Positions 46,920-57,092 of a DNA stretch of 64,000 bases are shown one piece after another. A program made the position numbers and the translations under genes. Under the pieces are notes generated by a model. It worked only from the letters and a program-made list of their open reading frames with translations, did no database searches and was not told the origin of the DNA. Origin of the DNA: an uncultured Aquimarina sp. (GTDB lineage: Bacteria > Bacteroidota > Bacteroidia > Flavobacteriales > Flavobacteriaceae); NCBI GenBank assembly GCA_947489195.1, contig CANLCT010000002.1:62001-126000 (forward strand), in the 5' to 3' direction. The stretch's first letter is position 1, and each line of letters opens with the position of its first letter.

Positions 46920-48818
46920 ATGAGATTACCTTCGGTGGATTTTTTATACAATAGTGCTAAAAAATCCTTAAAGCGCTTTCCTCTTAGCCTTATTTCTTCA
47001 TTAATAGCTGTAGTTATAGCTATTTATTTAGTAGAAAAAGAAACGGAATCAGCCGATGATTTTTTACTTATAAATTTAATGTTGGTAGCAGCATTAGGAA
47101 TTCCATTTTATTTTTGTGCTTCTGTTTTAAAGGAAAAGTTAAGTTTAACAAAACTTCAATATGGGTTATGTTTACTTGTAGTGAGTGTGCTTTTGGGGTG
47201 CATTTATATTAGTTTGCCTTTTAATGTTGAGATATTAAGTGTGCGGGTTCCTTACATTAGATATGCCGTTTTTAATGTTGTGGCTCATTTATTGGTGTCA
47301 TTTGTGCCTTATTATTCTGGTGAAAAGCTAAACGGATTTTGGAATTATAATAAAACATTATTCATACGAATACTCATCTCTTTTTTATATTCAAGTGTAC
47401 TTACTATAGGAATTATACTAGCTTTAGTAGTTATTAGTAACTTATTTAATATTCATTTTAACGAGTCGATCTATGGAGATATAGCCATAATTATTTTTGG
47501 CTTTTTTAACACGTGGTTTTTTGTTTCAGGAATTCCAGAAGATTTAGAAAAATTAGAAGAAGTATATAAATATCCGAAGGGATTAAAAGTTTTTGTGCAG
47601 TATGTGTTGTTACCATTGTTAATAGTTTATCTGATAATTCTATATGTTTATGGAGTAAAAATTATAAGCTTATGGGATTGGCCTAAAGGAATTGTTTCTT
47701 ATTTGGTTTCTGTAGTTTCTATATTAGGGATATTTGCATTTTTATTAATGTATCCCTATAGTACACAAAAAGAAAATGCATGGATAGCTAAATTTTCTAA
47801 AGTTTATTATTATGTGCTTATTCCTTTGGTAAGTCTGCTGTTTATAGCTGTCATAATGCGGATTAATGATTATGGGATAACAGTAAATAGGTATGTGATT
47901 TTATTATTGGGCATTTGGTTAGTTAGTGTTTGTTTGTATTTTATTTTAGGAAAAAAGAATATTAAGTTTATTCCAATTTCATTAGCGGTAATGATGTTGT
48001 TGGCTTCTTTTGGTCCCTGGGGTATGTTTTCAATGGGTGAGCAATCCCAAGTGAATAGATTACGAGAATTATTAATTTCCACAAAAATTTTAGTGAATGA
48101 AAAAGTGGTAAATGAACCATTTTGGAAGCTTAGTTCACAAGAGGGGTTTATGTCTAAAAATTCGAATAAAAATAGTGCAAAAGTATCTGATACTATCTAT
48201 AATGAAATTTCTTCAATTTTAAATTACTTGGAAGATTATCATGGGTTTTCAAAAATCAATTCATGGTATGTAAATGACATAGACTCTTTGCTTATGGAGC
48301 AAAAAAAACTAAATAAATATGTAAATGTTTCAGATTTGTATTTAAGATCCTTGGGGCTTGAGGGGTATCGAAACTATAATAATACGTATAATTCAATTTT
48401 ATATTCAATTGAAAATGACAAAAGAAAGAAGGGTATTTATGAAATAAAAAATTATGATTACTTAATACAATTGGAGTTTTTTTATAGTGAAGATTTGTTA
48501 ATTACTAGGGAAATTAATAATTCGAGTTTAGTTATTGATCGTAGCTTGACAGAAAAAGCATTTATAGTTACACCATCGGATACTTTGTATTTTGATTTTA
48601 CTTATTTAAAAGATCAGCTAGCTAAAAAATACAAGCAACATTCAGGTAATGTAAAAAATGTTCAGCCCGAAGATTTAATGTTATTTTCAAGTTCAGGAAA
48701 ATCAAAAGCTAAACTGTTTATAGATGAAATTAGGTTTGAAAAATCTAAAAACAACAACACTTCGGAAACATCAGAGAAGTTAGAAATGTTATTGGCTAAG
48801 TTATTGTTAAAAGAGTAA
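46920..48818 (+). CDS. DUF4153-family integral membrane protein
   Basis: The 632-residue protein has about twelve membrane helices in the first 390 residues (typical DUF4153 start: SAKKSLKRFPLSLISSL) and then a soluble C-terminal domain of about 230 residues, mainly charged, without a family I know. The function of DUF4153 proteins is not known. A strong bidirectional terminator follows at 48980. Confidence 0.83.
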   Translation: MRLPSVDFLYNSAKKSLKRFPLSLISSLIAVVIAIYLVEKETESADDFLLINLMLVAALGIPFYFCASVLKEKLSLTKLQYGLCLLVVSVLLGCIYISLPFNVEILSVRVPYIRYAVFNVVAHLLVSFVPYYSGEKLNGFWNYNKTLFIRILISFLYSSVLTIGIILALVVISNLFNIHFNESIYGDIAIIIFGFFNTWFFVSGIPEDLEKLEEVYKYPKGLKVFVQYVLLPLLIVYLIILYVYGVKIISLWDWPKGIVSYLVSVVSILGIFAFLLMYPYSTQKENAWIAKFSKVYYYVLIPLVSLLFIAVIMRINDYGITVNRYVILLLGIWLVSVCLYFILGKKNIKFIPISLAVMMLLASFGPWGMFSMGEQSQVNRLRELLISTKILVNEKVVNEPFWKLSSQEGFMSKNSNKNSAKVSDTIYNEISSILNYLEDYHGFSKINSWYVNDIDSLLMEQKKLNKYVNVSDLYLRSLGLEGYRNYNNTYNSILYSIENDKRKKGIYEIKNYDYLIQLEFFYSEDLLITREINNSSLVIDRSLTEKAFIVTPSDTLYFDFTYLKDQLAKKYKQHSGNVKNVQPEDLMLFSSSGKSKAKLFIDEIRFEKSKNNNTSETSEKLEMLLAKLLLKE

Positions 48819-48979
48819 GTGTGTGTATTGTTTTAATATAATTACATTTATTATAACAGGCGTATTTATAAAACGGGGCTAAGCTTTATTTACTGTTATA
48901 CCAGTTTCTGAATGAATTTATTGGAATAGAAAAATGATGGATTTAAGAATTATACAAAATAGAAAAGACCACAAAAAGT

Positions 48980-49016
48980 AAAATCCGAGATTTGAATTTT
49001 TCAAATCTCGGATTTT
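48980..49016. terminator. bidirectional intrinsic terminator
   Basis: AAAATCCGAGATTTGAA (48980-48996) and its exact complement (49000-49016) form a 17-bp stem with a 3-base loop, between two convergent genes. It serves both strands. Confidence 0.92.
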
Positions 49017-49083
49017 ATATCAGCTGTTTAATAAAACTACTTTTTTAAAAATAGGTCTATTTAATGACTTTACAAATCGAAAA

Positions 49084-50064
49084 TTACCTAACCATAAACC
49101 TTTTAGATACTCTTCTAATTGTATTAGCTGATCTTAAGTGTACAACATAGGCACCAGACTCTAAATTATCAAGCTCAATGGTCGATTCACCTCTTGATAA
49201 TAAAACTCTTTGTCTAGTTCTTTCAGCAGTTGATAAATTGATCAACAATAAATTTGCATTATCTCTAAGATCACTATCTAATTGAATTGTAGCTCTACCA
49301 CGAGCTGGAGTAAATACATTAAGATCCACTAAACTACGAATGTCATTTGCTACAAATTGAGGAACATCTAATGTTACTGAAATTTCATCACTAGTGTTAG
49401 CAGATGTAAAGCTAATTGTAATGTTTTGACCAGCCATAAGCCCTAGATCTAAAGATAGGTTATTGATTCCTCTTGCTAGAGGCACACTACGATCTGTTAC
49501 TAAAGGAATAGGTCTTGGAAAAAAGCTACCGTTAACCGAAGTACCATTAGATAGAACAGAAAGAGAACCATTATCTCTAATACTACTATCAATTTTTAAA
49601 TTCAGGTTACCTCTAATTGAAGAAGAAGCATCAACTGATACTAATTCTGAAATAGTGCCTAGACCAGAAACAGGAGCACTTGGTACAGTAAAAGTGCTTC
49701 TTACAGAACCACTAGTATTAGCCGATGATACTATAATAGCAACAGACCTTCCTGCACCAATTTCTAAACTAACATTATTTTTTCCTCTTGCTAAAGGGAC
49801 ACTTTGATCAGCAAATAGAGTAAATTCTCTTGTTGGCCCTGCATTTATTACACGAAGTCTAGCATTGTCTCTAATTTGGCTATCAATTTCAATATTGATA
49901 GTTCCATTAGATGAACCTGTAGTTGTTACAGTAACAAAATCGGAAATATTTCCTAGACTAGTTGTTTTAATTGTAGTAGTTTCTAAATTAGCATTAAATG
50001 CATTAATAGATACACTTGTAAAAGCAATAGCGGTGCTTAATACGTAATAATTTAACTTTCTCAT
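49084..50064 (-). CDS. secreted protein of three T9SS-CTD-like repeats
   Basis: After a signal peptide (about 1-22) the 326-residue protein consists of three related domains: about 39-129, 138-235 and 242-326. Shared features are a start I-[SR]-[DES]-[FL]-V, then ID-S-x-[IL]-RDN or LDSDLRDN, a [LV]-x-RG-x-[NS] turn and SANT. The last copy ends GAYVVHLRSANTIRRVSKRF, which looks like a T9SS type A sorting signal; the others resemble it without the sorting end. There is no cysteine. The role is unknown; a surface or matrix protein is plausible. A 22-bp palindrome lies upstream (50129). Confidence 0.75.
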   Translation of the reverse strand: MRKLNYYVLSTAIAFTSVSINAFNANLETTTIKTTSLGNISDFVTVTTTGSSNGTINIEIDSQIRDNARLRVINAGPTREFTLFADQSVPLARGKNNVSLEIGAGRSVAIIVSSANTSGSVRSTFTVPSAPVSGLGTISELVSVDASSSIRGNLNLKIDSSIRDNGSLSVLSNGTSVNGSFFPRPIPLVTDRSVPLARGINNLSLDLGLMAGQNITISFTSANTSDEISVTLDVPQFVANDIRSLVDLNVFTPARGRATIQLDSDLRDNANLLLINLSTAERTRQRVLLSRGESTIELDNLESGAYVVHLRSANTIRRVSKRFMVR

Positions 50065-50394
50065 TTTTGATTTTTTATTTGAACTATAAAATTAATATAT
50101 TAAAGTGATATAATTCAAAAGAAAAAACTTATCGAAAATGTTTTCGATAAAGTGTTTAAATATTGGTTGTGTTGATTGTAAATCACTATAAGTACTTGTA
50201 GTACATGAAAGTTCATTTTTACAAAATGAGGCGATTATTTTGGTGCTTATTGAATTTATTTTGTTAAAAAAAGCTTGTTTAAGGGTGATTTAATCCGAAA
50301 ATAAAAGATAAAATCAATTATCAATCAAATTCGTTATCCAATCGACTATTACATTATACATTTTGAATTTAGTCCTAAATGTTTTTAGTTGATT
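50065..50394. other. intergenic region upstream of the repeat protein
   Basis: About 330 bases without a gene. The main feature is the palindrome at 50129-50150. On the minus strand, TTCTTTTG (one mismatch to TAnnTTTG) lies just downstream of it, close to where a promoter would be. Confidence 0.45.
50129..50150. promoter_or_regulatory. perfect 22-bp palindrome, probable operator
   Basis: TTATCGAAAA (50129-50138), a TG spacer and TTTTCGATAA (50141-50150) form a perfect inverted repeat, 65 bases before the start of the repeat-protein gene. With only a 2-base centre it is a protein-binding site rather than an RNA hairpin. The half-site recurs at 10844. Confidence 0.6.
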
Positions 50395-53300
50395 TTACTT
50401 TTTAATATGCACTCTTTGACCTGCGGAATGGCTACTAAATTCTGGAGCATACATGCATTGTAATGTAGTAATTCCGTTTGAAAAACTACCAGCTTGGTTC
50501 GCTATAACATCATACTCCAATACGTAATTCCCTTTTGGTAAGCGATCAATAAAAAAGTGTGTAGCCACATCTTTTGTGCTTTGGTAATAGGCTAAACGTT
50601 CTTTGTGCTCATAGCCAGATAGTACTTTTGTGGGTTCAAAACCACTGGCATGCATATCTTTTAAATGCACAAATTCCATATCATTATCACTTTTTACTAG
50701 TAGTCTAACTGTAACTTTATCACCAATTTGTAATGGCGTACTGGGAGAAATGCGTTTTAATTCAGTGCCATTATTGCTGGTAACTTTTTTGTACAATTCT
50801 TTGTCAATGGCTAGTGGTGATTTGTCATCAGTTTTAATGTTGTCTAAATCTTCGAAATATTGCCAGTAATAACCACCGTAATTGGTTACTTTTCCTTTGT
50901 TGGAAACACTAATGGTTTTAAATTCTGGTGTAATTTCATCAGCATTCCAATGGGTTTTAAAATAGCCCGTACCTTGTTCTTTTTCGGTAGCCAAAAGTTT
51001 GTCTGTGGCTATTTTGTTTCCGCCAACTCTTATGTTTGTATTGTCTTTTAACGAAAGCCAATCTGATCCTTGTAATAATAAAGCATAAGTAGCATCGGCA
51101 GTTTCAATAGTGGTTTCCCAACGGTTGGTGCGTTTGTTTTTTAACAAGAATACTTTAAGTGCTTCAATGTATTTTTTCGGTTGTTTGGTTTCTGCAAAAG
51201 TTTCAATAAGTAAGGCTTGAGTGCTAATGGCTGATTGATACCACCACCAAGAGTTGGTGTTTTCTTTCCAATACATACCGTTTTCCTTTGAATCTACCGC
51301 AGACTCGATTAATGCAGTTAAAATTTGTTGAGTAACGGGGCTTTTTTCAAAACGATGCAAGGTTAAAGCTAACAATCCTTTTTGGTAAATTGTGCGCGAT
51401 TGCCAATCTGTTTTTTGGAATGCTAAGGCTTTAGAAATAATTGTTTTTACTTCTCCCTTTAAGGGGAAGCGATCCAGGTAAAAACTTCTGGCGTAAGCAA
51501 AATGAAGTAACTGTACTTGTTTGTAAAACTTGTCGGGTGTTTTGTTGTGTTTTAGGTATTCTGTATATTTATATAACAAATCCGCATCTAAAAAACGAAT
51601 CATATTTTTAACTATGTTATCCGTTTTTGTACGTTGTTGGGTAACGCCTAATTTTTCTAAATGGCCAAAACCGATTAAAATATGTCGCGTAATGTACGGA
51701 TTAGCACGCCCACCATTAAACCAAGGGAAGCCACCGTTTGATTTTTGTAATTGGCGTAATTTATTAATGGCTTTTTCTTTGCTTTTAGCCGTTTTATTTA
51801 AATCAAAAAGTGTAGTTAAACGTTGCTGTTGCTCGGTTTCGGATTTGGCTTCTTGCAACCAAGGGCTTTCCGAAATTAAAATTTGCTTTAAGGCTTCGTT
51901 TTTTTCAAGGGGACTTTTTAAACTTCCTTTTGCAGTCCAACTATCAAAAACGGTTTTAATTTTTGGTTGCGAATTAATGATATGAGCAGCCATAGTATTG
52001 GCATACAAACGCGAAAATGTTTGCTCACTGCATTCATGTGGAAATTCCATTAGATAAGGTAGCGATTTAATAGCTACCCATGCTGGGTTCGAAGTATATT
52101 CTAACGTAATGGCATGCGGTTTTTGTGTGTTGCTATTAGGTTCAAAATTAGTTAATGAGTAAGTCTCAGTTTCACCAGGACGTACCCAAATAGGAATACT
52201 TTCGGTAACCAGCATGCGGTTGGAAAGGACAGGAATAATCTTTTCTTCGCCATCAGTATATTTACCTGCTTTAGCTACAATTTTGTATTGTATGGTCGAT
52301 AAATCGGCAGGAATAGCAATTTTCCAACTCACTACACTATTGCCATTGGCATCAATACTAAATGGCTGTGTAGTGTTTAAGTGTTGTAGTTGTTTGTTTA
52401 TGTTTTTTCCATTAGTAGGATCGGTCCAATCGAGTAGCGCCGTTCCGTTTATTGATTTATCAGTTAGGTTTGCAATTTTAGCGGTAAAACGTAAACTATC
52501 CCCTTCACGAACAAAACGAGGAGCGTTTGGAATAATGCTCAATTCTTTTTGCGTGAGTGTTTGGGCATTGAATGTTCCCGATGTGGCTTGCGGGGTGTGG
52601 GCAAGTAAATTAAAATTCCAACGGGTAAGGGCTTCGGGTGAGGTAAATTCAAATTCAATTTCCCCTTTTTTGTTGGTGCGTAAGTTGGGCAAAAAGAAGG
52701 CGGTTTCCTGTAAGTTGGTTCGGGTTTGTATATTTTTTAGGTCTTCAATTTTTTTAGACTTTCCATTAGAAGTTATTATGACAACTCCATTGGCGCCTTG
52801 AGAACCATATATCGCCGTAGCGTCTGCATTATTAAGAACTTCTACTGATCCAATTTCTGAAGGATTCTTACCTTTTAAGTCAGTTGTGATAACACCGTCT
52901 ATTATATAAATGGGATTGTTGTTAGAGCTTAATGAGTTAACTCCTCTTATTCTAATTTTAGGAGCAGCTTCATCTTCCATACTTTCGGATTTCATCATTG
53001 AAGAACTCATGTTTTTCTTAAATGATTTATTAATCATCACACCATTAGCTCTCCCTTGCAATAACTGTTCTGTATTTTGATTTTTAGATAAATTATTTAG
53101 ATCTTTTTCTAATTTAATTATGAAATGTTGGTTTAGTTTATTTAGTGTTAATTTTTGTTGAGTATATCCTATGAAGTTTATTACTAATGTATCATTAATA
53201 TTAGCTTTCACTTTGTATTCTCCTCTAAAATTGGATTCGTAATTTTGGATCAATTTAAAAGACTTTCTCTGTATAGGGACATGGGGTAAAGGAATGTTAG

Positions 53301-56300
53301 TTTCTTTGTCAACAATCGTTAAGCTTGTGTTATGTTCAGAATTAAGTATAGTTTGTTCTTTTATTGCCCTCAAATACTTTCGGTAATTCCATGAATTAAT
53401 TCTATTAAAATCAAAACCAAAAAGATTCAGATATTCTTTAGGGATATTAGGGTAATTGAGTCTGGCAATGGTTTGTCTAAAATTAATGGATGTTGAAGTT
53501 AGTCGCTGCATATCCGAAGGCAATGTCGGACTTGGAGTGTAGTTATTAAAACTAAAGTTGGTAGCCCAAGAATGTTTTCTGAATTGATCCAGAGAAGCAT
53601 CGTACATTGAAGCTAAGGCTTCGGCATTAAAGCCTTTTTTATCGGAATTTTCAATACTAAAACTCCAGGTTTCTTTACCGCCAGGAGTAATTTTATCGGT
53701 AAAATGTTTTTTAGTAATAGATAAATTAATGGGTTGTGCACTTAAATCAATAGTGTTTTGAGCGGTATGGAAATAATTAAAAATTTGATACGTATACACT
53801 ACGGTTAGCTTGGTGTAAGTCAAGTTTTTTAGGGGTACAGCAATTGATTTACTTCCTTTTTTTAAAACTATTTTTTGTTTCGAAATAGAAATATCACCAT
53901 CAAAAACTTCTACAAAAGTGATTAAATTCGATGCCGATGTTTTGATGTCGATAGCTAGTTTAGCATTATTTTTATCATCTATTTTTGCTTGGTGAGTAAA
54001 TAGTTGTTTGTCGGCAGGAAAACGCTGGTCAATATGTTCCAGTGTAATTAGTTTTTCGGTTTTGGCCTCTGCTTTGGTTATGGGATCGGTGCTGGTAACA
54101 ACAACTAAATATTTGCCCGAAGGCCATATTTTAAAATTTTCAATTTTTATGCTTTCGTTGGCCGTATTTTTATAACTACGGTCGTAAAAACTTCTTCCTT
54201 TTTGCCAGTTTTTAGCATCATTCTCATTAGTAAAAGGAATATGAGGAAATTGCTCAACGAACAGATTTTTATCAATGTTTTGAATATCGGGCGCAGACCA
54301 AGGACGTGTATTTAAAAAACGATTGGGAGCTTTTAACTTAAAAATTTTAAGTGTTCCATTACTTTTTATGGGGTTTCCGTTAACATCGGTAGTGTTAATA
54401 GTTAAGCTATTTGATTGGTAAGATTTCCAGGTTTCGTTTGTATTAATTGTAGTGACTAAGTTTTTATCGGCTACTTTTATAGTGGTAGTTGCCTCACGTG
54501 TTTCGCCATTGAGGTCAATCACTTTGGCTTCAATACTGTAATTGTATATTTTGTCTTTAGTATCGGCTTCATCAGTTTCGGCTTTAAAACGAATCGAAAA
54601 ATCTCCTTTATTGTCAGTGGTAAGCGCTCCAACGGCAATTTGTTTGCTCTGGTTAGTGGCGGGTTTACTCCACCAATAATCGCGGAATTGCGTGGTGCGG
54701 GTAACAGCATAGTTTACTGTAGCATCGGTAATTGCGGTACCTAAAAAAGCTTTGGCATTTCCGGTGATTTTAATGCTGTCTAAGGGTTTGTAAATTTCGG
54801 TAGCGGGTAAAAAAGAAACCTCAAAAGTAGGGCGTTTGTATTCTTCAACAGAAAATGAAATAGTAGCGTTGCTATTCTTTTTTCTGTTTTTAGGGTTCTC
54901 TAAAATGGCAGTGATAGTAAAGTTACCTGTAATGCCTGTTTCGGGGAGTTTAAATTCGCCATGTACGGATCCATATTGATTATTAGAAAGTTCCGTGGTA
55001 TGTACTTTTTCGTTGTTAGTATCGGTAACCTGAATACGGATCTTTTGATTTACAATTACAGTACTTTTTTTGTCTTCTTCGCTTATAGCGATAGCTTTAA
55101 AATACATGGTTTGACCAGGTCTGTAAATAGCACGATCTAAAAAGAGTAATGTTTTAGAGCGGTAATCATTTTGTTCGTTTATATAATTTTTATCACGATC
55201 ATTATTATATACATAATCTGAAAATTGTAAAGTATCTGTTGCGGTACTGATTCTAATTTGTTGACTTTGATAACGGTTCTTTTTTTGGATGTTAAAATTA
55301 CCCCATTCATCTGTAGTATAATTATCAGTAGTGTATTTTTTATTACGGCGATCAATTTCTGTTTTAACACGAATAGCTGCGTTAACCAAAGGTGTACCAG
55401 TATAACGATCTGTTACTTGGTAACGGTTACTGTTTTTTAAGTCCGTTTTATTAACTCCAATAGTAGTTACTTTTACATGATGATACTTAAAGCTGTTTGT
55501 TAATGTGTCCGTTTGTACACGAAAAACATAGTTCCCCAGCGGAAGTTGAGGTACGCTAACTTCGGTACTATAAGTGTTGTGATCTTTTTTTATAGGAAGG
55601 GTATAAGTTTTAGTAAAGTGTAATTTACGTTTAGCTAGGTAAGCTTCGGTTAATGAATCCCTGTCATTATAACTAATTTCATTTAATTCGAATTCAAAAG
55701 GGACTTGATAGGCATTTAGAGTAAAATTTTGACAATTTGTAAAAGTGGCTTGCGCTAAATGTGGTTTGTTAGGTAAATATTTGTCCTGGGTTAACCAATT
55801 TAATTTTTTTTGAAGTATTTGGTTTTTTAAATTTTTAGCTTCAATAAGCGTTTGTGTGTTTACTTTTTGCGCTTCAATATTAGCAATTAAATCTAATGCT
55901 TTTTGGTTGTAGTTGGGGTATATAAAATTGCCACTTTCATTTTTAATAAAGGAAAGATCGCGGTAAACCTGTGCTAATTTAATGTCAATAGTAGCTATAT
56001 CTTCTACTTTAGTGAATTCTTTACGCAAGTTTTGTAAACTTTCTAAATAAAGCATTTCTGTAGTGTTTCCAATATGATTTGCTTTTACAAAAGCAAGTCT
56101 TTCCAACGCATTTTCGACCCAAGCAGTGGTGCTTTTTTGTTGCGAATGTGTTTTTTCGAGTTGCTGGTAGGTGTTGAGTGCTTTAAATAGTAGCGAAGAA
56201 GTATCAGTGGTGCTTAACTTGCTTCCCACAAAAGTGGAAGAATTAGTAAAATATGCAGGAGTATCTATTAAAAATTCATCTTTTGGACTGTTCACTCGAT

Positions 56301-56919
56301 TTCTACTATTTTTATAAAACTTAAGCGCTTTATGTGCAATAATATCATAAGTAGTAGGTTTAAATTTTCGCGAAATAGGCACGGTAACCAATAATTCACT
56401 AATACTTTTAGTGGGGACATCGGCTAAGGCTAGTGTAGGTAACAAAGCCTGATCATAGTGCATGCTAATTTGATTTAAAAAAGTGTCTAAATCCCAGGTT
56501 TGGTAGTCTTTTATTTGAGCATCTTCGGTGGCAGTACGATCATTAATACGCCAATAATTATCGTTTAAATAGCTTTCTAAAAAGTGAGCCATATACATAT
56601 GTAATAACTGCTTGTTTGGAAAGGCTTGTGTAGCAATTTCTGTGTTTAATTCATTAAGTATTGTTACTTGCGACTTTTCGTCAACGATTTGCATGAATTT
56701 CCAACGGAAGAGTAAGGTTTTAAGCTGCTGCACCTTGTTTTTTTGTTGTACCGCTTTTTTATGCAATTCGTTAACTTTTTCAAGTGCCGTATTGACCTTA
56801 CCGTCAATTTCTAATTGTTCAATAGTTTGCCACATATCGATGTAATTTTTTTTCTGGGCACTTAACGTAGAAGTGGTGCATATAAAAACACAAATGCAAA
56901 TAATAAGAGCGCGCGTCAT
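50395..56919 (-). CDS. alpha-2-macroglobulin family protein with inserted SusC-plug module
   Basis: The 2174-residue protein has a signal peptide (cleavage near Ala21) and a long N-terminal region. An MG2-type domain starts FLDRAIYRPGQTMYFKA at about 590. At about 1200-1275 a carboxypeptidase-regulatory-like domain, and at about 1280-1390 a plug-like domain (RIRGVNSLSSNNNPIYIIDG and GSVEVLNNADATAIYGSQGA), interrupt it. The A2M domain follows (LTRWNFNLLAHTP, about 1430), and the thioester domain has CSEQ with Cys1630, an intact CxEQ, and WFNGGRANPYITRHIL. Bacterial A2Ms trap proteases. The inserted CPD-plus-plug pair is normally found in TonB receptors. No TonB barrel is present. pbpC, a usual A2M partner, is not nearby. 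Confidence 0.88.
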   Translation of the reverse strand: MTRALIICICVFICTTSTLSAQKKNYIDMWQTIEQLEIDGKVNTALEKVNELHKKAVQQKNKVQQLKTLLFRWKFMQIVDEKSQVTILNELNTEIATQAFPNKQLLHMYMAHFLESYLNDNYWRINDRTATEDAQIKDYQTWDLDTFLNQISMHYDQALLPTLALADVPTKSISELLVTVPISRKFKPTTYDIIAHKALKFYKNSRNRVNSPKDEFLIDTPAYFTNSSTFVGSKLSTTDTSSLLFKALNTYQQLEKTHSQQKSTTAWVENALERLAFVKANHIGNTTEMLYLESLQNLRKEFTKVEDIATIDIKLAQVYRDLSFIKNESGNFIYPNYNQKALDLIANIEAQKVNTQTLIEAKNLKNQILQKKLNWLTQDKYLPNKPHLAQATFTNCQNFTLNAYQVPFEFELNEISYNDRDSLTEAYLAKRKLHFTKTYTLPIKKDHNTYSTEVSVPQLPLGNYVFRVQTDTLTNSFKYHHVKVTTIGVNKTDLKNSNRYQVTDRYTGTPLVNAAIRVKTEIDRRNKKYTTDNYTTDEWGNFNIQKKNRYQSQQIRISTATDTLQFSDYVYNNDRDKNYINEQNDYRSKTLLFLDRAIYRPGQTMYFKAIAISEEDKKSTVIVNQKIRIQVTDTNNEKVHTTELSNNQYGSVHGEFKLPETGITGNFTITAILENPKNRKKNSNATISFSVEEYKRPTFEVSFLPATEIYKPLDSIKITGNAKAFLGTAITDATVNYAVTRTTQFRDYWWSKPATNQSKQIAVGALTTDNKGDFSIRFKAETDEADTKDKIYNYSIEAKVIDLNGETREATTTIKVADKNLVTTINTNETWKSYQSNSLTINTTDVNGNPIKSNGTLKIFKLKAPNRFLNTRPWSAPDIQNIDKNLFVEQFPHIPFTNENDAKNWQKGRSFYDRSYKNTANESIKIENFKIWPSGKYLVVVTSTDPITKAEAKTEKLITLEHIDQRFPADKQLFTHQAKIDDKNNAKLAIDIKTSASNLITFVEVFDGDISISKQKIVLKKGSKSIAVPLKNLTYTKLTVVYTYQIFNYFHTAQNTIDLSAQPINLSITKKHFTDKITPGGKETWSFSIENSDKKGFNAEALASMYDASLDQFRKHSWATNFSFNNYTPSPTLPSDMQRLTSTSINFRQTIARLNYPNIPKEYLNLFGFDFNRINSWNYRKYLRAIKEQTILNSEHNTSLTIVDKETNIPLPHVPIQRKSFKLIQNYESNFRGEYKVKANINDTLVINFIGYTQQKLTLNKLNQHFIIKLEKDLNNLSKNQNTEQLLQGRANGVMINKSFKKNMSSSMMKSESMEDEAAPKIRIRGVNSLSSNNNPIYIIDGVITTDLKGKNPSEIGSVEVLNNADATAIYGSQGANGVVIITSNGKSKKIEDLKNIQTRTNLQETAFFLPNLRTNKKGEIEFEFTSPEALTRWNFNLLAHTPQATSGTFNAQTLTQKELSIIPNAPRFVREGDSLRFTAKIANLTDKSINGTALLDWTDPTNGKNINKQLQHLNTTQPFSIDANGNSVVSWKIAIPADLSTIQYKIVAKAGKYTDGEEKIIPVLSNRMLVTESIPIWVRPGETETYSLTNFEPNSNTQKPHAITLEYTSNPAWVAIKSLPYLMEFPHECSEQTFSRLYANTMAAHIINSQPKIKTVFDSWTAKGSLKSPLEKNEALKQILISESPWLQEAKSETEQQQRLTTLFDLNKTAKSKEKAINKLRQLQKSNGGFPWFNGGRANPYITRHILIGFGHLEKLGVTQQRTKTDNIVKNMIRFLDADLLYKYTEYLKHNKTPDKFYKQVQLLHFAYARSFYLDRFPLKGEVKTIISKALAFQKTDWQSRTIYQKGLLALTLHRFEKSPVTQQILTALIESAVDSKENGMYWKENTNSWWWYQSAISTQALLIETFAETKQPKKYIEALKVFLLKNKRTNRWETTIETADATYALLLQGSDWLSLKDNTNIRVGGNKIATDKLLATEKEQGTGYFKTHWNADEITPEFKTISVSNKGKVTNYGGYYWQYFEDLDNIKTDDKSPLAIDKELYKKVTSNNGTELKRISPSTPLQIGDKVTVRLLVKSDNDMEFVHLKDMHASGFEPTKVLSGYEHKERLAYYQSTKDVATHFFIDRLPKGNYVLEYDVIANQAGSFSNGITTLQCMYAPEFSSHSAGQRVHIKK

Positions 56920-57092
56920 AAGTTGAAACAGAATTTGTTATAAAGTAACTGAAACTTTAGTTAAAGATACTAACTTTGGTTTTACTTGTTACAGATAATT
57001 AACTCTAACTACATGGGGTGTTTGGTTACTTGGCTAATAATTGTTTTTGTTTAAAATAAATGCTTTTATGGTACGTGTGTCTTTTTAGAGAC

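Noticed and set aside
49463..49807. A 114-codon frame on the + strand opposite the repeat protein
   Set aside because: It mirrors the repeated domains of the minus-strand gene, so its length comes from their codon pattern.
52214..52801. A 195-codon frame on the + strand inside the alpha-2-macroglobulin gene
   Set aside because: It lies wholly opposite a well-supported gene with intact domains; its product has no recognisable motif and is Cys/Phe/Ser-rich as expected for a mirror frame.
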